From the NCBI RefSeq assembly GCF_042665095.1, contig NZ_JBHTBV010000004.1: DNA of 64,000 bases; one strand, written 5' to 3'. Source of the DNA: Gordonibacter pamelaeae (lineage in GTDB: Bacteria; Actinomycetota; Coriobacteriia; Coriobacteriales; Eggerthellaceae). Below, piece by piece: positions 41,326 through 50,530 of this stretch. Both the position numbers and the translations under genes were made by a program. Each line of letters begins with the position of its first letter. Positions within the stretch are counted from its first letter, which is position 1. The notes below the pieces were generated by a model that was given only the letters and a program-made list of their open reading frames with translations, had not been told where the DNA came from and searched no databases.

Positions 41326-42348
41326 GTGCGGCTGACGACGAACACCGAACAGACGCGGTCATTCGACGTGTCGGGCGAGGATCGGGGATGGCACACGGCG
41401 TTGTACTATTTTGCCGAGCATATCCGATCGCTCTCGCGCGGCCGGGTGAACCACAAGGTCCTCTATTCCTACCTTGGGACGAACGGCCACTACATCAACC
41501 ACGACAATCCCACCATCAGGAAGCGCACGGCAGCGGTGCTGTCGCGACTCGTCCACTCGCGACGCTACGTGGAGGACTTCCGCGCCAGCTACGAGAGGAA
41601 CCCGCAGGTGTTCGACGACGCGGCGCGGCTGCTGTGCGCCGACCTCTGCGATGGCGCCGACTGCAATATCGAAGACCTTGTCTTTTACTTCTGCGGCCCC
41701 TTGTGGAACGACGTGCAGCGTGGGTTGGAGCACGAACGCGAGGATGGGCGTGTGGAGTTGCGCCTCGATCGCATTGCAAACGAGATGAGCTCGCTGTTCG
41801 CCTGGTGCGGAAAGCAGCCTGCTGCGCGCAGCGAAGATCTGCTGGCCGTGCTTGCGTCCTCGTACTTCCACCTCATGACGTTCGGTTATTTGGACGAGCG
41901 CTTCATGTGCGAGCTGGCCGACGAGACGCCCCTCACCATTCCAGAGGGCAATAACGACGATCCGAATCGGGTTGCTCGGCGCGAAGACTGCGCCTGCCTT
42001 GTCAAGTACGCAAGCGACGAGCCGGACGCCTTGGACAACTGGTGGACCGTCGTGTCAGCCCATCCGTTCTCCATCGGCCGTTACACCGATTGCGACATCA
42101 TCGAGACGAACCCCTGCGTTTCTCGCCGGCATTGCCGTATCGTCGGAGAGGGTGGACGATGGCTTCTGGAGGACCAAGGCTCGGTCCATGGGAGCCGCGT
42201 GCTGCGCGAGGGTCATGTTGTGTACGACAGCGCTCGCGACGGTGCCGGGTCGTTCGAGCTCGCGTTCGGCGACCGCCTTGTGCTGGCCGGTGCGTCCTCG
42301 TACTGGTTCGGAGGCCTGCTCGTCGACGGCTGCCACGCGCGGCGCTGA
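41326..42348 (+). CDS. FHA domain protein
   Basis: This 340-residue protein begins at a GTG behind AAGGGG. Residues 1-230 match nothing I recognise; they are helical and charged. Residues about 240-320 form a forkhead-associated domain: PFSIGRYTDCDI, SRRHCRIVGE, WLLEDQGSVHGSRV (here Gly-Ser rather than the usual Asn-Gly) and FGDRLVLAG. FHA domains bind phosphothreonine, so the protein probably reads the product of the adjacent kinase. TTGACA lies at 41295-41300 but has no well-placed -10 box. Confidence 0.88.
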   Translation: MRLTTNTEQTRSFDVSGEDRGWHTALYYFAEHIRSLSRGRVNHKVLYSYLGTNGHYINHDNPTIRKRTAAVLSRLVHSRRYVEDFRASYERNPQVFDDAARLLCADLCDGADCNIEDLVFYFCGPLWNDVQRGLEHEREDGRVELRLDRIANEMSSLFAWCGKQPAARSEDLLAVLASSYFHLMTFGYLDERFMCELADETPLTIPEGNNDDPNRVARREDCACLVKYASDEPDALDNWWTVVSAHPFSIGRYTDCDIIETNPCVSRRHCRIVGEGGRWLLEDQGSVHGSRVLREGHVVYDSARDGAGSFELAFGDRLVLAGASSYWFGGLLVDGCHARR

Positions 42349-42564
42349 TCGGGGTTCCTGCGGACTCGCAGCCAAGACCCTGGTGCCGCGGGACTTTGAT
42401 CTGCCTGATCGGCTCGAATTTGCATGGAGAACCCCCGGTGCAGGGGAAAATCACTATAATGGGAGCATTCGCGAATCTGAGGCCCTCCGCGCGGACGCGC
42501 GTGGGCGGCATCGCCCTGCTGCGGCACCTGCCCGGCGGGCGAGGACCTGACGAGGAAAGCAGCC

Positions 42565-45138
42565 ATGAAACCTTACAACCCGCATGAGATCGAGCCCCGC
42601 TGGCAGAAGGCGTGGGCCGACGCCGACCTGTACAAAGTGACCGAGGACCCCTCTAAGCCGAAGCGTTACGTGCTCGAGATGTTCCCGTACCCCTCGGGCG
42701 ACATCCACATGGGGCACGTGCGCAACTACACCATCGGCGACGTCATCGCGCGCTACTCCAAGATGCGCGGCTTCGACGTGCTGCACCCCATGGGCTGGGA
42801 CGCGTTCGGCCTGCCGGCGGAGAACGCGGCCATCAAGCACCACAGCCATCCGGCGAAGTGGACCTATGAGAACATCGACACGCAGAAGGCGTCGTTCAAG
42901 CGCATGGGCTTCAGCTACGACTGGGACCGCACCGTGGTGGCGTGCGACCCCGAGTACTACCGCTGGGGCCAGTGGATCTTCCTGCAGATGTGGAAGAAGG
43001 GCCTGGTGGAGCGCCGCAACAGCCCCGTGAACTGGTGTCCCAACTGCGAGACCGTGCTCGCGAACGAGCAGGTGACGGAGGGGACGTGCTGGCGCTGCCA
43101 TGGCGCGGTGGAGAAGCGCGACCTCACGCAGTGGTACCTCAAGATCACCGACTACGCCCAGGAGCTCTTGGACGACCTGGACCAGCTGGACGGCTGGCCT
43201 GAGCGCGTCAAGCAGATGCAGGCCAACTGGATCGGCCGCTCCGAGGGCGCGGAGGTCACCTTCACGCTGTGCGGCCCGGACGGCGAGGCGCCGGCGGAGC
43301 CCACCGAGGACGACCTCATCACCGTGTTCACCACGCGCCCCGACACGCTGTTCGGCTGCTCGTTCTTCCTGTTGGCGCCCGAGTACAAGGGCCTCATGGA
43401 CCTCGTGGCCGGCACCGAGTACGAGGCCGGCGTGCGCGAGGTGGTGGAGCAGGCCGCCAAGGTGAGCGCCGTGGAGCGCGCCCAGGGCGACCGCGAGAAG
43501 CACGGCGCGTTCACCGGCCGTTACATGGTGAACCCCGTCAACGGCGAGAAGGTGCCCGTGTGGGTGGCCGACTACATCGTGAGCGACTACGGCACCGGCG
43601 CGGTCATGGCCGTGCCCTGCGGCGACCAGCGCGACTTCGAGTTCGCGCGCAAGTACGACCTGCCCATCATCCCGATCATCCTCGGCGAGGACGATCCGCT
43701 GTTCCCGCAGCTCGATGGCGTGCAGGAGCGCCGCGTGACGAGCGTCGACTGGGAGGCCGCCTACGACGCCGAGGGCGTCCTCGTGCAGTCCGGCAAGTAC
43801 ACCGGCATGACAGGCGGCAAGCACAGCCCGGCTGTGGACGCCATCATCGCCGACCTCGAGGCGCAGGGCCTCGGCCGCACGAAGGTGGAGTTCCGCCTGC
43901 GCGACTGGCTCATCAGCCGCCAGCGCTACTGGGGCAACCCCATTCCGGCCGTCCACTGCCCGGAGTGCGGCCTGGTGCCCGTGCCGGAAAGCGACCTGCC
44001 GGTGCGCCTGCCCGAGGACATCGACCTGGCCGCCGGCGAGACGCTGGCCACGCACGAGGCGTTCGTGAACACCACGTGCCCTGTGTGCGGCGGCCCGGCC
44101 AAGCGCGAGACGGACACCATGGACACGTTCACGTGCTCCAGCTGGTACTACCTGCGCTACACCGACCCGCACAACGACGAGCTGCCGTTCGCGCCCGAGA
44201 AGGCGAACCGTTGGCTGCCGGTGGACCAGTACATAGGCGGCATCGAGCACGCCATCCTGCACTTGCTGTACAGTCGCTTCTTCACGAAGGTGCTGCGCGA
44301 CCTGGGAATGGTCGACTTCGACGAGCCGTTCGCGAACCTGCTGTGCCAGGGCATGGTGAAGGACGAGCACGGCGAGACCATGAGCAAGTCGAAGGGCAAC
44401 GTCATCGCTCCCGAGGACATGATCGCCGAGTACGGCGCGGACGCCGTGCGCGCGTACATCCTGTTCATGGCCCCGCCCGACAAGGATCTGCTGTGGGACG
44501 AGGGCGGCTTGGCCGGCATCTACAAGTTCATGAACCGCGCGTGGCGCATCGTGTGCGACCTGGTGGGCCAGGCCGGCGACGAGACGCTCTACCAGCCGGG
44601 CGCGAGCGAGGCCGAGGGCGTCGAGGCGCTCAAGACCCTCGTGCGCGAGCGGCACCGCGTGGCGGGCAAGGTGGTCGACGACTTCGACCGCAACAACTTC
44701 AACACCGCCATCGCCGCCATCATGGAGCTGTGCAACGCGGCGGCCGACTACCTGCGCAAGTGCTCGCCCGAGGAGCGTGCGGCCTGCGAGGGTTCCCGCG
44801 CTATCGACCCGGAGGTGGCCGAGGTCATCGTGAAGCTCATGGCCCCCATCGCCCCGCACTGGGCCGAGGAGCTGTGGAGCGCGGTGCTGGGCCGCGAGGG
44901 CTCCGTGCACACGCAGCCGTGGCCCGAGTTCGACCCCGAGCAGGCCAAGGCCGACGAGGTGGAGCTGGCCGTGCAGGTGAACGGCAAGGTGAAGGCCAAG
45001 ATCACGGTGGCCGCCGACGCGCCCGAGGACGACGTGAAGGCCGCCGGCCTCGCCGCCGTGGAAGCCGCGCTCGCAGGCAAGGACGTGAAGAAGGTCGTCT
45101 TCGTCCCCGGCCGCCTGGTGAACATCGTGGCGAAGTAA
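42565..45138 (+). CDS. leuS: Leucyl-tRNA synthetase
   Basis: This 857-residue class I synthetase has the HIGH-type motif HMGH (48-51, in PYPSGDIHMGHVRNY) and KMSKS-type MSKSKGN near residue 605. The CP1 editing domain (about 220-420, with TTRPDTLFGCSFF) is present, as are zinc-binding cysteines (NWCPNCETVL, CWRCHG) and the C-terminal tRNA-binding domain. It charges tRNA-Leu. A TATAAT box at 42455-42460 is the likely promoter; the 100-base leader shows no T-box signature. A strong terminator follows. Confidence 0.97.
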   Translation: MKPYNPHEIEPRWQKAWADADLYKVTEDPSKPKRYVLEMFPYPSGDIHMGHVRNYTIGDVIARYSKMRGFDVLHPMGWDAFGLPAENAAIKHHSHPAKWTYENIDTQKASFKRMGFSYDWDRTVVACDPEYYRWGQWIFLQMWKKGLVERRNSPVNWCPNCETVLANEQVTEGTCWRCHGAVEKRDLTQWYLKITDYAQELLDDLDQLDGWPERVKQMQANWIGRSEGAEVTFTLCGPDGEAPAEPTEDDLITVFTTRPDTLFGCSFFLLAPEYKGLMDLVAGTEYEAGVREVVEQAAKVSAVERAQGDREKHGAFTGRYMVNPVNGEKVPVWVADYIVSDYGTGAVMAVPCGDQRDFEFARKYDLPIIPIILGEDDPLFPQLDGVQERRVTSVDWEAAYDAEGVLVQSGKYTGMTGGKHSPAVDAIIADLEAQGLGRTKVEFRLRDWLISRQRYWGNPIPAVHCPECGLVPVPESDLPVRLPEDIDLAAGETLATHEAFVNTTCPVCGGPAKRETDTMDTFTCSSWYYLRYTDPHNDELPFAPEKANRWLPVDQYIGGIEHAILHLLYSRFFTKVLRDLGMVDFDEPFANLLCQGMVKDEHGETMSKSKGNVIAPEDMIAEYGADAVRAYILFMAPPDKDLLWDEGGLAGIYKFMNRAWRIVCDLVGQAGDETLYQPGASEAEGVEALKTLVRERHRVAGKVVDDFDRNNFNTAIAAIMELCNAAADYLRKCSPEERAACEGSRAIDPEVAEVIVKLMAPIAPHWAEELWSAVLGREGSVHTQPWPEFDPEQAKADEVELAVQVNGKVKAKITVAADAPEDDVKAAGLAAVEAALAGKDVKKVVFVPGRLVNIVAK

Positions 45139-45159
45139 GGCGACGCGCAGAAAGAGCCT

Positions 45160-45193
45160 AAACGGCCTGCGATCAGAAGATCGCAGGCCGTTT
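45160..45193. terminator. Bidirectional terminator after leuS
   Basis: AAACGGCCTGCGATC (45160-45174) pairs perfectly with 45179-45193 around AGAA, flanked by A-run and TTTTCGTT. It serves leuS and the convergent membrane-protein gene ending at 45197. Confidence 0.92.
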
Positions 45194-45196
45194 TCG

Positions 45197-46147
45197 TTAT
45201 GCGGCGACGCTTTCGGTGATGGTGAACAGCGCGGGAAGGTCGGATTCGCCCCGGCTCTCGCGGTGGTCGCGGTAGAGCTCCTCGAAGTCGGCCACCGGCG
45301 CGATGACGTAGGACTTCGTCTGCGTGGTGCCATCCTCGAACGTGGCCGTCATTTTGAACGTCGACCGTGCAAGATTGTCGGCGGCTTGGGAGAAGGCCAT
45401 GGCCCAGAACCGGTTGCTCAGCCGCTCGATTTCCTCGTAGTTCTCGCCGAGCGAGTACATCTGTCCGTCCAATTCCAGCAGCTCTCCCTCAAGCTGCACG
45501 GGCACAAACACGCTGCAGTTGACGCGGCGCTCGTCGAGGTCCTGCTCGTCGTAGTCCACGGAGAACGCGGTGCCGTCCTCTATTGTGTAGCCCTCCTCCA
45601 CGGCGGGGTCGTCTTCACCGTACACGCCGTGCGCCCGGAGGAACTGCTCCTCGTCGTACCACTCGAAGAAAAGGCCGTCGCCTTCCAGCTCGTAGGTTAT
45701 CGAGGCGATGTGGTCGCCTGTGCAGGTTATGTCGAAGTCGAAGCCGGCGATTATCTGGCCCAGGCCGTCTCCGCTCGCGCTGCCGGGACGGAAAGCGCCC
45801 AAGCTCAGCTCCACGGTTTTGCCGGGTTCCTGCTCGGGGTTCTCCGCCGCGTAGGCGGCGAGCGCGAAGAAGTTCCTGTTCGTAGAGACGCTCGCTGCCG
45901 AACCTTCCGGGGCGGGTTCGGGCGTGCTCGCAAGAAGCCCTGCGGCGTTCAGCCCAACTGCCAAGGCGACGGCCAAAGCTACCGCGCATCCCCCGGCGAC
46001 GATCGCGCGCCCCCATCGCCGCCGGGGTGCGGATACGCCCGCCGCCTTCGTGGTTCGCGCCTCGCGCAGCACCGCTTCGCGCACATGGTCGGGCAGCTCC
46101 ACGCATCCCATCAAATCGTTGTACTCATGCAGGTTCGGCGACGTCAT
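45197..46147 (-). CDS. Single-pass membrane protein, likely anti-sigma factor partner
   Basis: This 316-residue protein has a cytoplasmic N-terminus of about 45 residues (CVELPDHVREAVLREAR), one membrane helix (about 47-75, AIVAGGCAVALAVALAVGL) and a 240-residue extracytoplasmic domain rich in Asp/Glu with no match I recognise. Its start lies within the end of the upstream sigma-factor gene (23-base overlap), which strongly suggests it controls that sigma factor. No zinc-binding HXXXCXXC motif is visible, so it is not a classical ZAS anti-sigma factor. Confidence 0.75.
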   Translation of the reverse strand: MTSPNLHEYNDLMGCVELPDHVREAVLREARTTKAAGVSAPRRRWGRAIVAGGCAVALAVALAVGLNAAGLLASTPEPAPEGSAASVSTNRNFFALAAYAAENPEQEPGKTVELSLGAFRPGSASGDGLGQIIAGFDFDITCTGDHIASITYELEGDGLFFEWYDEEQFLRAHGVYGEDDPAVEEGYTIEDGTAFSVDYDEQDLDERRVNCSVFVPVQLEGELLELDGQMYSLGENYEEIERLSNRFWAMAFSQAADNLARSTFKMTATFEDGTTQTKSYVIAPVADFEELYRDHRESRGESDLPALFTITESVAA

Positions 46148-46655
46148 GTCGGGCCTCCTCTTCCAGGTCGAGCTTCAAGCGCTTGCGAGCGCGGTGTAGA
46201 CGGGTTCTCACCGTGGCGGGATTGCAACGCAGCATCCGAGCAATCTCGTCGAGTGGGTACCCTTCGAAGTAATGCAGGTGTACGATAAGCCGCATGTTCG
46301 CCGGCAGGCGGCCTACGGCGTCCCACACTTCGCTTTCCACGAGGCGTGCTGCGGGCGACGAGCCCTTCATCGCCCGTTCGAGATCGGCGTCCGCAGTCGG
46401 AACAACGCGGCGTGCCCACGCTGAGCGGCGTAGCTCGTTGCAGCGGTTGATAGCGGTGCGGATGAGCCACGCCTTCAGGTGCTCGCTGTCTTTGAAGGTA
46501 GTGCGATCCTTGTGCAGGCGCAAGAACACGTCTTGGGCGACGTCGTCCGCGTCCTGCGGTGAGCGCATCTGGTTAAGCGCGAGACGGTACACCATCGAGC
46601 CCCATTGGGCCATGGCGCGCTCGAGGAACGCTTCCGGGCGGTTATGTTCGTTCAT
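46125..46655 (-). CDS. ECF-type RNA polymerase sigma factor
   Basis: This 176-residue sigma-70 family protein has region 2 (MVYRLALNQMRSPQDADDVAQDVFLRL, with core- and -10-binding residues) and region 4 (LPANMRLIVHLHYFEGYPLDEIARMLRC, then PATVRTRLHRARKRL helix-turn-helix). The ATG at 46655 has AGAGAGG 9 bases upstream; upstream in-frame residues are not homologous. It overlaps the membrane partner gene and is likely held inactive by it until an envelope signal arrives. Confidence 0.92.
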   Translation of the reverse strand: MNEHNRPEAFLERAMAQWGSMVYRLALNQMRSPQDADDVAQDVFLRLHKDRTTFKDSEHLKAWLIRTAINRCNELRRSAWARRVVPTADADLERAMKGSSPAARLVESEVWDAVGRLPANMRLIVHLHYFEGYPLDEIARMLRCNPATVRTRLHRARKRLKLDLEEEARHDVAEPA

Positions 46656-46818
46656 GGACATCATCCTCTCTGCACCATAACATGCGGCAGGCGAACGGAA
46701 TGTTCCCGCAGGGTGAAGTTCATGGCTGCTTGCTGCAATGGTTCGGCCCAAACATGCGACGATCCTTTGAGGCGATGCGCTATCATAGCGGCAAAGTGGC
46801 GAAGCGAAGGAGGGCATC

Positions 46819-47871
46819 ATGGGCACGCTGTTCGAGGAGATGCGCATCGGGAGCCTGCGAGCGAAAAACCGACTCGTGAGGGCGGCAACCTACGAGGGGC
46901 TGGCCACCGACGACGGGCACCTCACGCCGGAGCTGGCGGCGGTTTGCGAGGAGCTGGCGGCCGGCGGGGCGGGCACCGTCATCTTGGGGTACGCGTACGT
47001 GACGCCCGACGAGCAGCCGAACCCGCGCATGCTGGGAATCTACGACGACTCGTTCGTGCCCGAGTACCGCAAGCTGGTGGAACGCCTCCATTCCTACGAC
47101 GCGCGCGTCGTCTCGCAGATCGTGTACGGAGGCTCCGCAACGAAGCTCGATCCCCCGAGCGCGCGCATCCTGGGTCCGTCGGCGGTGCCCAACCCCAAGA
47201 CGGGCATCGTCCCCGTCGAGGCCTCGAGGGGCGACATCCGCCTGCTCGTGGAGTCGTTCGCCGCGGCAGCCCGTCGTGCGCGCGACGCGGGGTTCGACGG
47301 GGTGGAGCTGCATGCCGCCCACGGCTACCTGCTGAGCCAGTTCCTGAACCCGCAGCTCAACCGCCGGACGGACGAGTACGGCGGCCCTGTTGAGAACCGC
47401 GCGCGCATCGTCGTGGAGGCGCTTGCGGCCATCCGGCGGGAGGCAGGCGCGGAATATCCCGTGCTCGTGAAGCTGAACAGCTCGGACGGCGTGGAGGGCG
47501 GCCTGACCGAGGACGACAGCCTGGAGGCGGCGCAGCTGCTGGTGGAAGCCGGCGTTTCGGCCATCGAGGTGAGCGGTCCGTGGCGTGCCTGCCGCGCGCG
47601 CGATTTCGCCGGCGAGCCGTTCTTCGCCGCCTACGCGCGGCGGCTGGCGCGGGCCGTGCCGGTGCCGGTGATCCTCACGGGCGGCAACCGCCGCGTCGAC
47701 GCGATGGAGCGCTTGGCCGACGAGGGCATTGCCGGATTCGGTCTGTGCCGTCCCCTCATCTGCGAGCCCGACCTCCCGAAACGCTGGGCGGCCGACCCGC
47801 AGGCGGTTCCGCGCTGCGTCTCGTGCAACGGCTGCAGCGCCACGCCGGGCCACCGGTGCGTGCTGCGCTAG
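46819..47871 (+). CDS. NADH:flavin oxidoreductase, Old Yellow Enzyme family
   Basis: This 350-residue FMN TIM-barrel enzyme has KNRLVRAATYEG (FMN binding), the catalytic/substrate segment GVELHAAHGYLLSQFLNP and NRRTDEYGG, and ILTGGNRR near the phosphate site. It ends with CVSCNGCSATPGHRC, a Cys cluster resembling the FeS motif of 2,4-dienoyl-CoA reductase-type relatives but spaced CX2CX2CX7C, and it lacks their C-terminal FAD/NAD domains. It probably reduces an activated alkene. The start follows GAAGGAGGGC; TATCAT lies near 46782. Confidence 0.9.
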   Translation: MGTLFEEMRIGSLRAKNRLVRAATYEGLATDDGHLTPELAAVCEELAAGGAGTVILGYAYVTPDEQPNPRMLGIYDDSFVPEYRKLVERLHSYDARVVSQIVYGGSATKLDPPSARILGPSAVPNPKTGIVPVEASRGDIRLLVESFAAAARRARDAGFDGVELHAAHGYLLSQFLNPQLNRRTDEYGGPVENRARIVVEALAAIRREAGAEYPVLVKLNSSDGVEGGLTEDDSLEAAQLLVEAGVSAIEVSGPWRACRARDFAGEPFFAAYARRLARAVPVPVILTGGNRRVDAMERLADEGIAGFGLCRPLICEPDLPKRWAADPQAVPRCVSCNGCSATPGHRCVLR

Positions 47872-48024
47872 CTGGCTGCGCGAGGAGCGGCCGGGCGCCG
47901 CAGAGCGTTCTTGCCGGCATCGAGGCATCGGTTCAACCGTTGTTTGTGGACAAGTCCGTGAGATTCGATGGCGGCCGTGTTGCGGCAGCCTGCCGCTTGC
48001 GTGCGTTTGCTATCATCAAACCTT

Positions 48025-48705
48025 ATGACACGTAACAAGAAACATGGATGGTTGAGGCGTATGGTCGGGTTCGTGGTCGGGTGCGCGGTCGTTGCGGCGT
48101 TGGTCGTGGCGGGAACGAACCTCGCCACGGTTGCCACGACGAAGGACGCCATCGTCGACACCGAGACGGCCGCGGCTTTCGGTGCCGATGCCATCGTGGT
48201 GCTGGGCGCCTCCGTGTTCGCCGACGGCACGCCGTCGGGCATCCTCCAGGACCGCCTGGACGACGGCATCGCGCTGTACCGTGCGGGCGCCGCGCCCAAG
48301 ATGATCATGAGCGGCGACAACTCCACGGTGTCGTACAACGAGGTGAAGGCCATGAAGGACTACGCCATCGCCCAAGGCGTCCCCAGCGAGGATATCTTCT
48401 GCGACCATGCGGGCTTCTCCACTTACGAGAGCATGTACCGCGCCAAGCACGTGTTCGGTGCCGAGCGCATCGTGGTGGCCACGCAGACCTACCATCTGTA
48501 CCGGGCCCTCTACTCCGCCCAGGGTCTGGGCGTCGAGGCCCTGGGCGTGCCGAGCGACTACCACGCCTACAGCAAGCAGACCCAGTACGACCTGCGCGAG
48601 ATCCCCGCGCGCACGAAGGACTTCTTCAAGACGCTGTTCAAGGCCCCCTCGACCTTCGTGGGCGATCCCATCAGCCTGAACCAGTCGGGCGACGTGACGG
48701 ACTAG
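48025..48705 (+). CDS. YdcF/SanA family (DUF218) membrane-anchored protein
   Basis: This 226-residue protein has one N-terminal membrane helix (about 8-32) and an extracytoplasmic DUF218 domain: ADAIVVLGASVFADGTPS, RLDDGIALYRAGAAPKMIMSG, DHAGFSTYESMYRAKHVFG and VATQTYHLYRALY. Family members affect envelope integrity and vancomycin tolerance in E. coli (SanA); the biochemistry is poorly known. The ATG at 48025 has no ribosome binding site and follows a TATCAT box (48011-48016) by only 8 bases, so the transcript may be leaderless. An in-frame upstream start at 47968 is unlikely. Confidence 0.88.
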   Translation: MTRNKKHGWLRRMVGFVVGCAVVAALVVAGTNLATVATTKDAIVDTETAAAFGADAIVVLGASVFADGTPSGILQDRLDDGIALYRAGAAPKMIMSGDNSTVSYNEVKAMKDYAIAQGVPSEDIFCDHAGFSTYESMYRAKHVFGAERIVVATQTYHLYRALYSAQGLGVEALGVPSDYHAYSKQTQYDLREIPARTKDFFKTLFKAPSTFVGDPISLNQSGDVTD

Positions 48706-48768
48706 CGCGCCGAAGGGTGACGGGGCGGGCATGCAGCGGGCGCGATGCGCGCCCGTGCTGGCGCCTTG

Positions 48769-50343
48769 CTACCCGTACCGCTCGATCAGGTCGATGACCT
48801 GCTGCTTCGAATGGAGGTCGGTCTTTTCCAATATGCGGCGGATGTGGGTGCGCACGGTGCTCTCGGACACGAAGAGGGCCTCGGCGATCACCTTGGCGGA
48901 GCGGCCGCGGGCCAGGAAGGGCAGCACCTCGGCCTCGCGGCGGGTGAGGCCGTAGTCTTCGACGATGGCGGCGTAGAGGGCCTGCTCGGCATCGTCGGCG
49001 GCCGTCGGGGTAGGGGCTTCGGGTGCGGCGGGTGACGGTGCCGGTTCCGGTGCTGCGGGAGCGGTCGCGGCTGGCATGGCGGGCGCCCCTCCGACCTGCG
49101 GCGGGACTGCCACCCCGTCCAAGTACGCATCGCCCTGGTTTTTGCCGTCGCCTGCCGCCAGGCGGCGCTTGCGGCGCAGCGCGTTGAACAGCCCCAACAT
49201 GACCAGCACGTACAGCGCGCCGATGGACACGCCCACGATGAGCGCCGACGGCTTGCCCGGCACGAGCGTGATGAGGAACCCGATGCCCATGCCCACCAGG
49301 CGCAGCAGCACGGACAGCGAGCGCACGATGCCGCCCACGATGTAGCCCGACACGGCGAAGTCGTAGGAACAGGCCGCCACGAGCGACCAGATGATGACGT
49401 CGAACAAGCCGTAGCTGGCGCTCATGATGATGTTGAGCGCCACGGGGTTCGTCTCCCAGAAGAACGGCAGCACGGCGAACAGCACCACGATCACCGGCAC
49501 GATGATGCGGTAAGCCAGGTCCAGGTTGATGCGCGTGCGCGCGTACAGCACGAGGCCCACGAGCGCCGCAGCCACCGCAAGGTTGGCCACGAGAGGGCTG
49601 AGGTGCGCCTCGTTCACCGACCCCACCGAGAACACGGTGAGCTCCCATACGAAGCCGAACAGGCACGAGAGCACCAGGCTGGCCACTATCAACCCCAGCA
49701 GCGAGCCCAGCGCGGCAAGCGAGCGGCGCGTCCCGCCCGAGGGCGCGGCGCGACCGTCCGGCTGCTCCGCTCGGCATCGCAGCAGGCATGCGTACGAAGC
49801 CAAGGGCAGCGGCAGCATGAGCATGATGGCGGGCACGCCCAGGTTCTCGCTCAAGAGCGACACGGCCAGGAACAACGCAGCGGTGAGCAGGAACGTCACC
49901 GGCAGGTAGAACGACGTGCGCGCCGGATGCATGCGCCCGTAGCAGTCGGCCCAGCTTCCCCAGAACAAGCCGTAGCCCACCCCCGCCACCACGGCCCCGC
50001 CCAACAGCAGCGGCAGCAGCGCGCCGCCTCCTGCGCGGCCGGCGGCGAACACCAGCAGCAGGCCGGCGACCACGAGCACGGGCAGGGGCCAGATGGGCAG
50101 GCGGTCGATGCGCACGGGGTCGTTCTCGACCCAGGCGGCCACGGCCAGCATGGTGGTCATGTTCGCAACGAACGACACGATGACCACCAGCGACTCGTAT
50201 TCCGGCGTGTTGGCGGAGCCCGATAACAGGATGGAGCTGCGGAACGTGAGCATGCTGCAGGCCCAGAAGAAACCCATGCCCACATGGCGCAGGCGCATCG
50301 TCTTCCACACCATGCGCATGCTGCGCCGATCGCGTGCGACGGA
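48769..50343 (-). CDS. LuxR-family regulator with 12-helix membrane domain
   Basis: This 524-residue protein has an N-terminal MFS-like membrane domain (from MRLRHVGMGFFWACSMLTF through about twelve helices), a Pro/Ala-rich linker, and a C-terminal LuxR HTH (YGLTRREAEVLPFLARGR, then VSESTVRTHIRRIL). This layout is typical of Eggerthellaceae regulators located beside reductase genes. The GTG at 50343 follows AGGGGAA; the longer frame begins with TTG and would cover the upstream palindrome. It is divergent from the TorD / molybdoenzyme operon and probably regulates it, perhaps sensing a membrane-permeant substrate. Confidence 0.9.
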   Translation of the reverse strand, partial: SVARDRRSMRMVWKTMRLRHVGMGFFWACSMLTFRSSILLSGSANTPEYESLVVIVSFVANMTTMLAVAAWVENDPVRIDRLPIWPLPVLVVAGLLLVFAAGRAGGGALLPLLLGGAVVAGVGYGLFWGSWADCYGRMHPARTSFYLPVTFLLTAALFLAVSLLSENLGVPAIMLMLPLPLASYACLLRCRAEQPDGRAAPSGGTRRSLAALGSLLGLIVASLVLSCLFGFVWELTVFSVGSVNEAHLSPLVANLAVAAALVGLVLYARTRINLDLAYRIIVPVIVVLFAVLPFFWETNPVALNIIMSASYGLFDVIIWSLVAACSYDFAVSGYIVGGIVRSLSVLLRLVGMGIGFLITLVPGKPSALIVGVSIGALYVLVMLGLFNALRRKRRLAAGDGKNQGDAYLDGVAVPPQVGGAPAMPAATAPAAPEPAPSPAAPEAPTPTAADDAEQALYAAIVEDYGLTRREAEVLPFLARGRSAKVIAEALFVSESTVRTHIRRILEKTDLHSKQQVIDLIERYG

Positions 50344-50458
50344 CACCGGTTCCCCTATCTCGTATGGTGCCGCAGAGGTGACGAGCGCGTAACGCCTTCG
50401 CTTCGCCCGTTTCGGCACGTTGCTTTCAACAAAGCGTTTAGCAGGGGAAAGGGGCAAA

Positions 50459-50475
50459 TCATCAATTATTGATGA
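50459..50475. promoter_or_regulatory. Perfect 17-base palindrome between LuxR gene and reductase operon
   Basis: TCATCAATTATTGATGA is a perfect dyad centred on one T, AT-rich in a GC-rich context, 56 bases upstream of the TorD start and 116 bases from the LuxR start. It is a good candidate for the regulator's operator. Confidence 0.6.
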
Positions 50476-50530
50476 CAACCGTTTCCCGCCTCGCGCCTAC
50501 GATGGGGGCATCGAGGAAAGGATACCCGCC

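Noticed and set aside
42349..42564. T-box riboswitch upstream of leuS
   Set aside because: No AGGGTGG-type antiterminator bulge or specifier stem was found in the roughly 100-base leader after the TATAAT box.
42454..45333. A 959-codon minus-strand open frame over leuS
   Set aside because: Antisense of a highly conserved synthetase, low-complexity His/Val/Leu composition, no ribosome binding site; it also runs through the leuS terminator.
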